64,000 bases of DNA from Flaviflagellibacter deserti (GTDB lineage: Bacteria > Pseudomonadota > Alphaproteobacteria > Rhizobiales > Methylopilaceae): positions 930,001 to 994,000 of the forward strand of contig NZ_JBHSJF010000006.1 of the NCBI RefSeq assembly GCF_042652085.1, read 5' to 3'. Made by a program: the position numbers and the translations under genes. This document shows positions 43,893 to 52,696 of the stretch, piece by piece. The notes beneath the pieces are model-generated. The model saw only the letters and a program-made list of their open reading frames with translations. It was not told the DNA's origin and made no database searches. Positions within the stretch are counted from its first letter, which is position 1, and the number at the start of each line of letters is the position of its first letter.

Positions 43893-44492
43893 ATGCCGGA
43901 CAATTTCAGCACCATTCCCGCCCGTAAGGGCACCGCCGCCCGTCTGAAAGCGGGACAATCCGTAATCGTCCGGAACACGCACGGCGAACAGGTCGTCGAC
44001 ACCTGGGCATTCAATGCGGACGATCTCTCGGAATTCATGTCGATGGAGCACACGCGAGCACGCCTCCTGAAGCTGATACCCGCCGTGGGCGATGCTCTAC
44101 TGACGAACCACCGCAGGCCGATCCTGACACTCATCGAGGACACGTCGGGCGGAATCCACGACATGCTCATGGCGGCCTGCGACCGCTATCGCTACGAGCA
44201 GCTCGGCCATGTCGGACATCACGATAGCTGCACCGACAATCTGCACGATGCCCTCCACGCGATCGGCCTGGAATCGCCAGAGGTACCGAGCCCGCTCAAC
44301 CTGTTCATGAACGTCCCGGTATCCGCCGACGGCGCGCTCAGCTTCGCCGCTCCGCCATCGAAGCCCGGCGGCTCAGTAACCTTGCGGGCTGAGATGGACT
44401 GCGTTGTCGTCTTCTCCTCGTGTCCGCAGGACATGCTTCCCGTGAATGGCGTGAACTGCACGCCAACAGATGCTCACTTCTCGGTCGTCTGA
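43893..44492 (+). CDS. DUF1989 (urea carboxylase-associated) family protein
   Basis: The 199-residue protein fits DUF1989: 'GQSVIVRNTHGEQVVDTWAFNADD', 'HTRARLLKLIPAVGDALLTNHRRPIL', 'GIHDMLMAACDRYRY', 'HDSCTDNL', 'PSPLNLFMNVPV' and 'SSCPQDM'. The His/Cys set could bind zinc. DUF1989 pairs next to urea/guanidine carboxylase act as carboxyguanidine deiminase; here it occurs singly and no carboxylase gene is in the window. Its position in the ureohydrolase gene run supports a role on a guanidine- or urea-derived intermediate. ATG at 43893 chosen over an upstream frame extension within the ATPase gene. Confidence 0.8.
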   Translation: MPDNFSTIPARKGTAARLKAGQSVIVRNTHGEQVVDTWAFNADDLSEFMSMEHTRARLLKLIPAVGDALLTNHRRPILTLIEDTSGGIHDMLMAACDRYRYEQLGHVGHHDSCTDNLHDALHAIGLESPEVPSPLNLFMNVPVSADGALSFAAPPSKPGGSVTLRAEMDCVVVFSSCPQDMLPVNGVNCTPTDAHFSVV

Positions 44493-45475
44493 TGTCCCGG
44501 CCGATCCATCTTCACATCGAGAACAATCGCGCGCTCGGCCCGGTCTTCGAGGCGACGCCGGAGCGGATCGCCCAGGCCTGCGCGAGACATCCGGACTTGT
44601 CGGATCTCAGGATTACCGTTGGATACGATGGCGACGTCTTCGCCTGCGAGATGCAGACTGCTGACGTGCTGATGGGTTGGCGCTTCGACAAGGCGCTGGC
44701 TCAAAGCGCGCCTAACCTGCGCTGGGTCCATGCTCACGGAGCCGGTGTGAACCATTTAATGCCGCTGGACTGGCTGCCCTCGGGGGCAGTGCTGACCAAT
44801 AGCCGCGGCGTACATGGCGAGAAGGCCGACGAATACACGATCATGGCGCTGCTCATGCTCAACAACCGGGTTCCGGAGAGCATGACGAACCAGCGCAATG
44901 CGCGCTGGGATCAGGTGTTCAGTTCTTCAATCGTCGGCAAGACCGTCCTGATCATCGGGGTTGGCCATATCGGTGGCGGCGCCGCGAAATGGGCCGACCG
45001 TTTCGGCCTCAAGGTCATAGGCATCCGCCGGAGCGGAGAGCCGCATCCACATGTCCATGAGATGCATCGGCCCGAAGCGTTGAGGACATTGCTGCCCCGT
45101 GCCGATTTCGTTCTGATGACGACGCCGTCGACAGGCGCGACCAAGCAGCTTCTCGGCCGGGACGAACTCGCATTGATGAAGGACGGCGCAGGCCTCGTGA
45201 ACTACAGCCGCGCGGATCTCGTCGATTACGACGCGCTCAGCGCCGAGTTGGAGCAAGGGCGCCTCACGGCTGTTCTCGACGTCTTCGACCCCGAGCCCCT
45301 GCCCCCATCGTCGCCGCTCTGGAGTGTGCGCAACCTGATCATCACGCCTCATTGCTCGTCGGACGACGCCGAGCAGTACACGCCAAAAACGCTCGATCTC
45401 GTTTTTCGCAACCTGGTGAATCTTCGGTCCGGACAACCCCTGCTGAATGTCGTGGACCCTCAGCTGCAGTACTAA
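44492..45475 (+). CDS. D-isomer-specific 2-hydroxyacid dehydrogenase
   Basis: The 327-residue protein has a substrate loop 'HAHGAGVNHL', the Rossmann fingerprint 'VLIIGVGHIGGGAAKWADRFGL', and catalytic Arg ('NYSRADLVD'), Glu ('DPEPLP') and His ('TPHCSS'). It interconverts 2-keto and 2-hydroxy acids. It ends the long gene run, coupled to DUF1989 by an ATGA-type overlap. It could remove the keto acid left after deamination or urea release; that is inference. Confidence 0.89.
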   Translation: MSRPIHLHIENNRALGPVFEATPERIAQACARHPDLSDLRITVGYDGDVFACEMQTADVLMGWRFDKALAQSAPNLRWVHAHGAGVNHLMPLDWLPSGAVLTNSRGVHGEKADEYTIMALLMLNNRVPESMTNQRNARWDQVFSSSIVGKTVLIIGVGHIGGGAAKWADRFGLKVIGIRRSGEPHPHVHEMHRPEALRTLLPRADFVLMTTPSTGATKQLLGRDELALMKDGAGLVNYSRADLVDYDALSAELEQGRLTAVLDVFDPEPLPPSSPLWSVRNLIITPHCSSDDAEQYTPKTLDLVFRNLVNLRSGQPLLNVVDPQLQY

Positions 45476-45652
45476 AGCGGGTTGTTAGGCATCTCGGCTG
45501 AATGACCGAAGACGTCGCCGACCACGGGGCTTGGGCATGCAGTTCGTCAGAGCGGCCTGGCTGGCTTGCCGGAAAGCCGGCTGGCTGGCTTGGCCCTCGC
45601 CTGCCGAAGCAGACCCGCAAAGCCTGTCCGCAGCTCTGGCGATCCGCTCGTC

Positions 45653-46243
45653 TCACGCGATGAGACTGCGCTCGACCAGATCATGGACGCGGCGGAACGC
45701 AGACTCGGCGCCGGCAACGAGGCGGGTTTCTTCCGGCGCTGTCAGCTCGACCGCATCGAGAGCGGCCGTGAACGTACGCCAGTGGATGCCCCGTCCGGCT
45801 GGGCTGGGCGCCAGATGTCGCGCGCCGAAAGTCTCCGACAGGCCGAGGCGTTCCGCTTCCTTCAGCAGGAAGGCCGCGCCGAGGTTAGAGCCCTCCGCGA
45901 CGTAGAGCCAGCCGAGCGCGCTCGGAATGTCGGCCTGGACGTCGAATACCGGCGAACCATTGTCAGCGGGCGGAGCCAGACCGAGATCGTCGACGTCCTG
46001 CTCGATCAGGGGGAGCCTTCGCCGCCCAGCGAGATCAGGCAGCAGCGCGTCCAGCGAGGCATTCGAATAGAGCGCGTCCACATCGCGATGGAAGGCCCGC
46101 TGCACTAGGACGAACAGGCCGTACCGCTCGCGGCTCTCGAATGCCCGCGCACCCATGATGCGGCGGTCCAGTGTGTCGTGAGTATCATGGGTCAGCGCCC
46201 TCAGCCGCTGCCAGCGTCCGCCGATATCGGTCGCGATGTTCAT
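45653..46243 (-). CDS. biliverdin-producing heme oxygenase
   Basis: The 196-residue protein starts at ATG 46243. 'LRALTHDTHDTLD' near residues 14-26 matches the proximal-helix pattern with His22 as heme ligand, and 'GWLYVAEGSNLGAAFLL' supplies the distal-helix Gly-rich turn. It opens heme to biliverdin, iron and CO, for iron acquisition or phytochrome chromophore supply. No phytochrome or heme transporter is seen nearby. A decayed HlyD-type gene lies upstream on the same strand and reads into its start region in another frame. Confidence 0.82.
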   Translation of the reverse strand: MNIATDIGGRWQRLRALTHDTHDTLDRRIMGARAFESRERYGLFVLVQRAFHRDVDALYSNASLDALLPDLAGRRRLPLIEQDVDDLGLAPPADNGSPVFDVQADIPSALGWLYVAEGSNLGAAFLLKEAERLGLSETFGARHLAPSPAGRGIHWRTFTAALDAVELTAPEETRLVAGAESAFRRVHDLVERSLIA

Positions 46244-46343
46244 TCCGCCCCCACCCGTTCGGCCGCGAAAATGGCCGTTCATCCTTAGGACGATTCAAAA
46301 CTCGATTTACGGACATCGGTCGCAAATTTTTTTGCTGCCGCGA

Positions 46344-46854
46344 TTCCTCCCGGAACGCCCGCGCGATCTGATCGCCGAGCGGCTTCATGAGATAGGACAG
46401 CGCGGTTCTTTCGCCCGTCTGGATGAAAGCCTCCGCTGGCATTCCGGGAACGAGCGTGAGCTTGCCGAGCCTCGCCAACTCGGCGGCTATCACCGTTATC
46501 CTGACCGCGAAATAGGAAAGACCGGTCCTCTCCTCCTCGGTCAAATCGGCGGCGATGCGGCTGACTTCTCCGTTGAGCTCCGGCGTCACGCGCTGGTTGA
46601 AAGCCGACATCCTCAGCACCGTGGGCTGGCCGAGTTCGATCTGGTCGCAGGATCCGTGCTTCCAGCATGAGCCTGTCGCTGTCGGGCACGATGAGCATGA
46701 TCGTGTCGCCGGGCGAGATCACGCCCCCGACCGTATGGACGGCGAGCTGGTGGACCATGCCGCCCTGCGGCGCGACGAGATCGATCCGCTTCAGCTGATC
46801 CTCCGCCGCGACCTCGCTCCGCAGATCCTGATCTATCTGGATGATCTGCAGCTT
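46344..46854 (-). pseudogene. remnant of a HlyD/PrtE-type type I secretion membrane-fusion protein
   Basis: Two reading frames together give the C-terminal part of an HlyD-family adaptor. The first frame reads 'KLQIIQIDQDLRSEV', then 'EDQLKRIDLVAPQGGMVHQLAVHTVGGVISPGD' ending near 46664. The second frame resumes at 'DQIELGQPTVLRMSAFNQRVTPELNGEV' and ends 'IARAFREE', the usual terminus, without a stop. The usual N-terminal two-thirds is absent, about 20 residues between 'RSEV' and 'AAEDQL' are missing, and a frameshifting deletion separates the frames. No ABC-exporter or TolC partner lies nearby. The gene is not functional as it stands. Confidence 0.75.
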
Positions 46855-47027
46855 TGATGTACGCCGACGCGGTCTCCAAGTCTTACCCCATTGAAGAACA
46901 ACCTTTTCATAGGCTCGAACGGCGCTGCCGGTGATCTTCCTCGTCGGTCATTCGGATGAGCTTTCCGCTCGAATGCTTCGGATCGGGTCCTCCCTGATGA
47001 AAGCTCCGCCTTGCGCCGGAGCGAAGA
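46855..47027. other. unassigned 173-bp stretch downstream of the AraC-amidase gene
   Basis: Lies between the HlyD remnant and the stop of the AraC-amidase fusion gene. I see no coding signal or clear hairpin; it may contain further decayed remnants of the secretion gene. Confidence 0.3.
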
Positions 47028-49361
47028 TCACTCTGCTGGAGGAAACATGCTTTTCCTGATGATGGCGTGAACGCCCCAATTGCCGTCCGCCACCTGCGTC
47101 ACGCCGAAATCGACCCCCACCGAAATCAGCGAAACCGCCTCGTCTTCGTCGAGGCCGTAATGCTCCATCAGGAACTTGCGCGCGGTGCGGAACGCGCTTT
47201 TCAGCGCCCGGTCCAGCGATGACTTCTTGAACACTTCCGACTGCGCGTTGCGGCCAAGTTCGCGGAGATAGTTGGGATAGGAGAAGCCGTGGACGATCCA
47301 GGCGTCCGGCGTCTCCAGCAGCGGGCTCGACAGGCCGTTGAGGAAGGGCTTTCCGGTCTCGTTGCGCTTGTGCAGCACCACGCGGATGTCACCCGTGAGC
47401 GAGCATTCGAGCGCGGTACCGCTGATCTCCCCGTCGCCCTGCGCCAGATGCGGATCGCCGATCGACAGCAGCGCGCCCGGCACCGCGACCGGCAGATAGA
47501 CCGAGCTACCCTTGCCCGCCCGCCAGTTGTCAACATTGCCGCCGAAATAGCCGGGCGGCACCGAATCCACGATGTCCGCCTCGCGCGGCGCCACCGCGAT
47601 AAAGCCGAAATGCGGGCGGATCGGGATGCGCATTCCCGCCATCACGCCGTGCCGCTCCCGCACCTTCGAGCGATCGATCGGCACGCCCGGATAGTCGATC
47701 GTCTCGTGCACCACGCCGAACGGATCGGTCTGCGCCACCCAGCGATAGCTGTAGACGGGCTCGGCGAACCCGGACGAGCCATCGACCTCGGTGCGGTAGA
47801 TCGTGACGATCTCGCGGGTGCGCGGACCGTCCAGCATGTCGTCGTAATGGTAACCCCAGGCGGCGGCGACATTGCTGCCGAACGCATAGCCGGCGAATTC
47901 CGGGTTGGCGCAGGGACGCGGCCGGAGATCGAGGATCTGCACCTCCAGAACGTCGCCCGGCTCGGCGCCGTGGACGTAGATCGGCCCGGTGCAGATATGG
48001 ACGCCGAACCCCTCGCCTGCGCCGCGGCCGAAGATCGTCGCGTTCATCGGCCCCGCGCCGCGCCGATCGACCGCCTTGTAGTCGCGCGTCCAGGCGAAGA
48101 CGCTTTCCACGCCCGCATCGCCCGCGATCATCCGCGCATGGTCGTCATACGAGTGCTGCGTCAGCGTCTCGACGGTGATTTCCGAGTTCGGCCGGACGCG
48201 CAGGACCGGCGGAATCGAGCGGCTGAGATAGCCCCAATGGACGGTGTCGCGCGACACCGCGAGATGATGCCGCTCCGGCGTGCTCGGCGGCAGCGGCGAC
48301 GGTCGAGACAGCGCCGCGACCGGTGCTTCCTCGATCGGCGGAGCAGCCGGCCTCGTTCCCGGCCTCGACCCGGTATGCAGCGGCCGGCCGCGCGTCCATC
48401 GGGTCGCGCTCAGCTCCGGGGCCGATTTGCGGAATTCACGCGGCGAGGCGCCATACGCCGTGCTGAACACCCGGCTGAAATGCGCCTGGTCGGGAAAGCC
48501 CCAGCGGAAGGCGATCTCGGCGATGCTGCGGTCGGCATGCTGCGGGTTGACGAGGTCGAGCCGGCAATGCTCCAGCCGGCGGTGGCGGACATAGTCCGAG
48601 AACGAGCGGTCGTGGCCCTCGAACAGGCGCTGGATGTAGCGCGGGGACAGCCCTTCTTCCCTGGCGATATCGGCGACCGACAGGTCCGGGTCGCGCAGCC
48701 GCGCCTCGACCACGGCGCAGACACGGGCGAAATGACCGGCCTGCACCTGCGTCGCGCTGTCCTCCTCCGGCCGCGCTTCGGCCAAGAGCGAGGACAGGAC
48801 GAGTTCGGTGATCGCGATCTCGCTCGCGATCAGGTCACCGTCCTCGGCCATCGCGAAATTGCTGGCGAGCGCCCGCATCACCGGCCGCGCGGCGGTGGCG
48901 GCGACGGTCTCCCCGAGCACCGTGCCGGGGATGACCGGCGCGCGTCCCATCCGTCCTGCCATCCGCTCGCGCGGAAGCTGAAGCAGCAGAAGCTCGAAAT
49001 CGTTCCTGAATTGCAGCGACCACGGCGTTTGGGCATCGCAGACCCACAGGTCGCCGTCGGCGAACTCGCTGACCCGGCGGCCCCCGTCGCCGATATGCCC
49101 GCGACCGTACTGGACGAAGCCGATCAGGATGCGGTCGTCCTTGGTCTCCGGCAGCCCGGCAAAATCCTGCGCCGTCGAGCGCAGCAGGGTGGCCGTCGCT
49201 CCTGTCGGCACCGAACGGGTTGCGATCTCGCCGAAATCGAAGCCCGCCTCGTCGCGATGGCGGCAGACGATCGACAGCGAACGCAAGGTCGCACGCCATG
49301 CTTCCTCCTGCTTGCCGCGGGGAAAGGCGCTGATGGAAACGGGATCGAACGGACGGTTCAT
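47028..49361 (-). CDS. AraC-family regulator fused to an acetamidase/formamidase (FmdA/AmdA) domain
   Basis: One uninterrupted 777-residue frame from ATG 49361. Residues 1-205 resemble an AraC-binding-like sensory domain; 211-315 are a complete AraC double helix-turn-helix ('LSVADIAREEGLSPRYIQRLF', 'SIAEIAFRWGFPDQAHFSRVF', 'YGASPREFRKS'). A Pro/Ser/Arg-rich linker spans about 316-362. Residues 363-777 form a full FmdA/AmdA amidase ('GPIYVHGAEPGDVLEVQILDL', 'GDPHLAQGDGEISGTALE', 'SVGVDFGVTQVADGNWG'). Both parts look intact. Such amidases hydrolyse formamide, acetamide or related short amides. Divergent from a TRAP transporter operon 377 bp away, which it may control. Confidence 0.88.
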   Translation of the reverse strand: MNRPFDPVSISAFPRGKQEEAWRATLRSLSIVCRHRDEAGFDFGEIATRSVPTGATATLLRSTAQDFAGLPETKDDRILIGFVQYGRGHIGDGGRRVSEFADGDLWVCDAQTPWSLQFRNDFELLLLQLPRERMAGRMGRAPVIPGTVLGETVAATAARPVMRALASNFAMAEDGDLIASEIAITELVLSSLLAEARPEEDSATQVQAGHFARVCAVVEARLRDPDLSVADIAREEGLSPRYIQRLFEGHDRSFSDYVRHRRLEHCRLDLVNPQHADRSIAEIAFRWGFPDQAHFSRVFSTAYGASPREFRKSAPELSATRWTRGRPLHTGSRPGTRPAAPPIEEAPVAALSRPSPLPPSTPERHHLAVSRDTVHWGYLSRSIPPVLRVRPNSEITVETLTQHSYDDHARMIAGDAGVESVFAWTRDYKAVDRRGAGPMNATIFGRGAGEGFGVHICTGPIYVHGAEPGDVLEVQILDLRPRPCANPEFAGYAFGSNVAAAWGYHYDDMLDGPRTREIVTIYRTEVDGSSGFAEPVYSYRWVAQTDPFGVVHETIDYPGVPIDRSKVRERHGVMAGMRIPIRPHFGFIAVAPREADIVDSVPPGYFGGNVDNWRAGKGSSVYLPVAVPGALLSIGDPHLAQGDGEISGTALECSLTGDIRVVLHKRNETGKPFLNGLSSPLLETPDAWIVHGFSYPNYLRELGRNAQSEVFKKSSLDRALKSAFRTARKFLMEHYGLDEDEAVSLISVGVDFGVTQVADGNWGVHAIIRKSMFPPAE

Positions 49362-49738
49362 CTGACTGCACTCGGAGAAGCTGCCACTTTGCCTAGCAGG
49401 CTCCGTGCCATCTTGACGAACCGCGCACAAAAATTTGCCTAAACCCGCCGCAGAGCGGCGTCGGTCGCGCGCCAATCAGCGATAAGATATTGAACTGATT
49501 GTTCTTTTTAGAACAAGAAAGTGAATCCAGCGCCGACCTCTCTTGGCCGATACGGATTGCGGCGGACGAGAGAGCCTGCAAGACTTCTTGCACATCGACG
49601 AGGCAGGGGCGCCTCGCCGGGCACCAATACAGAACTCAGGGCGCATCCCGGATGCGCTACCCGAACCGCTGTCCTTCGGACGGCGCGGTCAAACACGTCC
49701 TGCTGCGGTCGCAGCATCGCAGAACGAAAGGGATCGAG
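49362..49738. promoter_or_regulatory. 377-bp divergent promoter region, AraC-amidase / TRAP operon
   Basis: No gene is apparent. It contains a CGCCGC-AGA-GCGGCG hairpin (49446-49460) and a perfect TTGTTCT-TTTT-AGAACAA inverted repeat (49499-49516) inside an AT-rich stretch, the best operator candidate. The remaining 220 bp before the TRAP binding-protein ATG look like a long leader; an open frame there lacks similarity. Confidence 0.5.
49499..49516. promoter_or_regulatory. TTGTTCT-N4-AGAACAA inverted repeat
   Basis: Perfect 7-bp arms with a TTTT centre, roughly 140 bp upstream of the AraC-amidase start and 220 bp upstream of the TRAP gene. AraC proteins more often use direct repeats, so another regulator or an RNA hairpin is possible. 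Confidence 0.4.
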
Positions 49739-50818
49739 ATGGATCGCCGTAAATTCCTCACCGCGGGTGTCGCGGGAACCGCAACCCTCGCCGCGCCGGC
49801 CGTCGCCCGGGCGCAGCAGAGCTTCAACTGGAAGATGACCAATTCCTACGGTCCGGGCTCGCCGTTCTACGTCACCGGCCCCGGCAGCCCGACCTATTTC
49901 TGCGAGCTCGTTAAGAATATGTCGGGTGGCCGCCTGAACATCCAGCACTTCGCCGCGGGCGAGCTGATCCCGGCTTTCGAGGGCTTCGACGCCGTCTCAG
50001 CCGGCACGGTCGAGATGAACGCCTCGAATTCCTATTTCTGGGCCGGCAAGGTGCCGGCGGCGCAGTTCTTCACCACGGTGCCGTTCGGCCTGAACTTCCA
50101 GGGCCACACCGCCTGGATCTACCATGGCGGCGGCCTCGCCCTCTGGGAGGAACTCTACACCCCGTTCAACCTCGTCCCGATGCCGCTCGGCAATACCGGT
50201 GTGCAGATGACCGGATGGTTCCGCAAGCCGATCGAGAAGGTCGAGGACTTTAAGGGCCTGAAGATGCGCATCCCCGGCCTCGCCGGTAAGGTCTATGCAA
50301 AGCTCGGTGTCGACGTGAAGCTGCTTCCGGGCGGCGAGATATTCCCCGCCCTCGAGCGCGGCGTCATCGACGCGGCGGAGTTCGTCGGCCCGTTCCAGGA
50401 TCGCCGCCTCGGCCTGCAGAAGGCGGCGAAATACTACTACACGACCGGCTGGCACGAACCGAACAACGTCACCGAGCTGATCGTCAACAAGGCCGCCTGG
50501 GACTCGCTTCCGGCCGACCTGAAGGAGATCGTCCGCAGCGCCGCCGCCGCCTGCGTCGTGACGAGTCACACCTGGTGCGAGGCGACCAATTCCGACGCGC
50601 TTGACGAACTAGTGGCCAAGGAAGGCGTGATCGCCGGCCCGCTGCCGGGTCCGGTGGTCGAGAAGCTCCGCGAGGTTTCCAAGCAGACGCTTTCCGACCT
50701 CGCCGCCAGCGATCCGAAGATCAAGAAGGTTTACGACTCGTTCACCGCCTTCAAGACCAAGCACGACAAGTGGGCCGGCATCTCGGAAGCCGTCTACCAA
50801 GAACAGATCCGCGCCTGA
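49739..50818 (+). CDS. dctP: TRAP transporter substrate-binding protein (DctP family, Tat signal)
   Basis: The 359-residue protein begins 'MDRRKFLTAGVAGTATLAAP', a twin-Arg (Tat) leader ending near residue 26, then 'FNWKMTNSYGPGSPFY'. The body fits the DctP group acting on larger keto acids: 'GGRLNIQHFAAGELIPAFEGFDAVSAGTVEM', 'MRIPGLAGKVYAKLGVDVKLLPGGEIFPALERGVIDAAE'. AAGGGATCGAG precedes the ATG. Divergent from the AraC-amidase gene, so it may import the amide or its precursor. Confidence 0.92.
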   Translation: MDRRKFLTAGVAGTATLAAPAVARAQQSFNWKMTNSYGPGSPFYVTGPGSPTYFCELVKNMSGGRLNIQHFAAGELIPAFEGFDAVSAGTVEMNASNSYFWAGKVPAAQFFTTVPFGLNFQGHTAWIYHGGGLALWEELYTPFNLVPMPLGNTGVQMTGWFRKPIEKVEDFKGLKMRIPGLAGKVYAKLGVDVKLLPGGEIFPALERGVIDAAEFVGPFQDRRLGLQKAAKYYYTTGWHEPNNVTELIVNKAAWDSLPADLKEIVRSAAAACVVTSHTWCEATNSDALDELVAKEGVIAGPLPGPVVEKLREVSKQTLSDLAASDPKIKKVYDSFTAFKTKHDKWAGISEAVYQEQIRA

Positions 50819-50824
50819 TCCATC

Positions 50825-51376
50825 ATGGTCGAGACATTGGAAAAGTGGGCCCACGGCCTCGACGCAATCGTCGAGGTCTCGGGCCGAATCGCCGCTTGGT
50901 CCGGCTTCGCGCTGGTCGTGGTGATGGCGACGAACGTCCTGCTTCGCTACCTGTTCCACACCGGATCGGTCGCGATGCAGGAGCTCGAATGGCACCTGAT
51001 GTCGCCGCTGACGCTGCTCTGCATCGCCTATACGATCAAGCATGAAGGCCACGTCCAGGTCGACATCTTCTACGGCTATCTGCCGCGCCTGGTTCAGCAC
51101 GCGATCAATCTGTTCTCGGCGCTGTCGATCCTGACGATCTCGCTGATCATCGTGAAGCTCTCGCTGCCCTACGTCATGCAGTCGTGGCGCATCGGCGAGG
51201 GCTCGCCCGACCCGGGTGGCCTTCCCTACCGCTTCATCCTCAAGGCGCTCATTCCCGCCGGCTTCGTGCTTCTCGCGCTGCAGAGCCTGGCCTGGGTTCT
51301 GCGCACGGTTCAACCCTTCTTCGGCGGCTCGGACGCAACGTCCGGCGGCACGGTGAGCATCAATGCCGTGGAATGA
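50825..51376 (+). CDS. dctQ: TRAP transporter small permease (DctQ family)
   Basis: The 183-residue protein has four hydrophobic segments and the DctQ features 'VAMQELEWHLMSPLTLLCIAYTIKHEGHVQVDIFY'. It starts 6 nt after dctP and its stop overlaps the large-permease gene start by 14 nt. Confidence 0.9.
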   Translation: MVETLEKWAHGLDAIVEVSGRIAAWSGFALVVVMATNVLLRYLFHTGSVAMQELEWHLMSPLTLLCIAYTIKHEGHVQVDIFYGYLPRLVQHAINLFSALSILTISLIIVKLSLPYVMQSWRIGEGSPDPGGLPYRFILKALIPAGFVLLALQSLAWVLRTVQPFFGGSDATSGGTVSINAVE

Positions 51377-52689
51377 AATTCTGGCCCTCGGCTGTATCGC
51401 GTCCTTCTTCGTCCTTTTGTTCGTCGGCGTTCCGGTCGCGCTGACGCTCGCGATCTCGGGATTCTTCTTTGGCTGGCTCGGCTTCGGCACCGGCCTTTTC
51501 AACCTCCTGCCGGCGCGCATCTACGGCGTCACCGCGAATTACACGCTGATCGCGATCCCGCTCTTCGTCTTCATGGGCGTGATGCTCGAGAAATCGCGAA
51601 TGGCGGACGAGCTGATGGAGGTCATCGGCCATCTGTCCGGCAGCCTGCGCGGTGGCATGGGCCTCGGAATCGTGCTCGTCGGCGTGCTGATGGGAGCGAC
51701 CACCGGCATCGTCGGCGCTACCATCGTCACCCTCGGCCTGCTTACGTTGCCGACGCTGCTCCGCCGCGGCTACGACAAAAGCCTCGCCTGCGGGACGATC
51801 TGCGCTTCGGGCACGCTCGGCCAGCTCATTCCGCCGAGTACGATCCTCATCCTCCTGGCCGACATCCTCGGCGAATCCGTCGGCACGCTCTTCGCCGCCA
51901 CCGTCCTTCCCGGCCTGCTGCTCTCGGCGATCTTCTGCGCCTGGATCATCGCCTCCGGCATCATCTGGCCGGAAAAGGTGCCACCGATCCCGCTGGAAGA
52001 ACGCCAGGCGATGCCGCGCAAGGAGCTTTGGCTCAAGGTGCTGAAGGTCGGCCTGCCGCCGATCGCGCTCGTCGTCGCCGTGCTCGGCTCGATCATCGGC
52101 GGCATTGCGGCCCCCACCGAGGCCGCCAGCATGGGCGCCGTCGGTTCGATACTCGTCGCCGCCGTCGCTGGCCGGCTAACGCTCAAGACGCTGGTCGAGA
52201 CAGTGAACTCCACCGCGCGCATCACTGCGATGATGTTCTTCATCCTTATCTGCTCGCAGGTCTTCGCGCTCTCCTTCCGCGGCCTCGGCGGCGAGCGTCT
52301 GGTGCACGACATGTTCAGCATGGTTCCGGGCGGCACGAACGGCATCCTCATCTTCATGCTGGCGATCCATCTTCGTGCTCGGCTTCTTCATCGAATGGAT
52401 CGAGATCAGCTACATCGTGGTGCCGATGTTCCTGCCGCTGATGCAGTCGGCTGGCGTCGACCTCGTCTGGGCCGCGGCGTTGATCGCGACGATTCTCCAG
52501 ACTTCTTTCCTCACCCCACCGTTCGGCTGGGCATTGTTCTACCTGCGCGGCGTGGCGCCTCCCGAGGTCTCCACGCTCGACATCTACAAAGGCGTCGTGC
52601 CGTTCATCGTGTTGCAGCTGATCGCGCTGACCCTCGTATTCGCCTTCCCCGGCCTTGCCACATGGCTCCCCGAAGCCATCGGCTGGTAG
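51363..52689 (+). pseudogene. dctM: TRAP transporter large permease (DctM family), single-base frameshift
   Basis: Residues 1-335 read as normal DctM ('YTLIAIPLFVFMGVMLEKS', 'GATTGIVGATIVTLGLLTLPTLLRRGY', 'LGQLIPPSTILILLADILG', 'GGIAAPTEAASMGAVGS'). At 52367-52368 an extra C ('gatccatc' where 'gatcatc' would fit) shifts the frame. The natural C-terminus continues in the other frame as 'VLGFFIEWIEISYIVVPMF', 'LTPPFGWALFYLRGV', ending at 52689. Without the insertion the gene would be 441 codons plus stop. It is either a recent inactivation or a sequencing error; the last two membrane segments are lost if real. Confidence 0.88.
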
Positions 52690-52696
52690 AACCAAG

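Noticed and set aside
45476..45652. GGCTGGCTTG-like short direct repeats as mobile element or CRISPR
   Set aside because: Only two or three short imperfect units, no spacers, no associated genes; local low complexity.
46185..46619. Independent gene of 144 codons
   Set aside because: Only its first part matches the HlyD C-terminus; the rest is read-through into the heme oxygenase start. Treated as part of the decayed remnant.
47289..49442. 717-codon plus-strand open frame opposite the AraC-amidase fusion
   Set aside because: No recognisable domain, His/Arg-rich composition typical of antisense of coding DNA.
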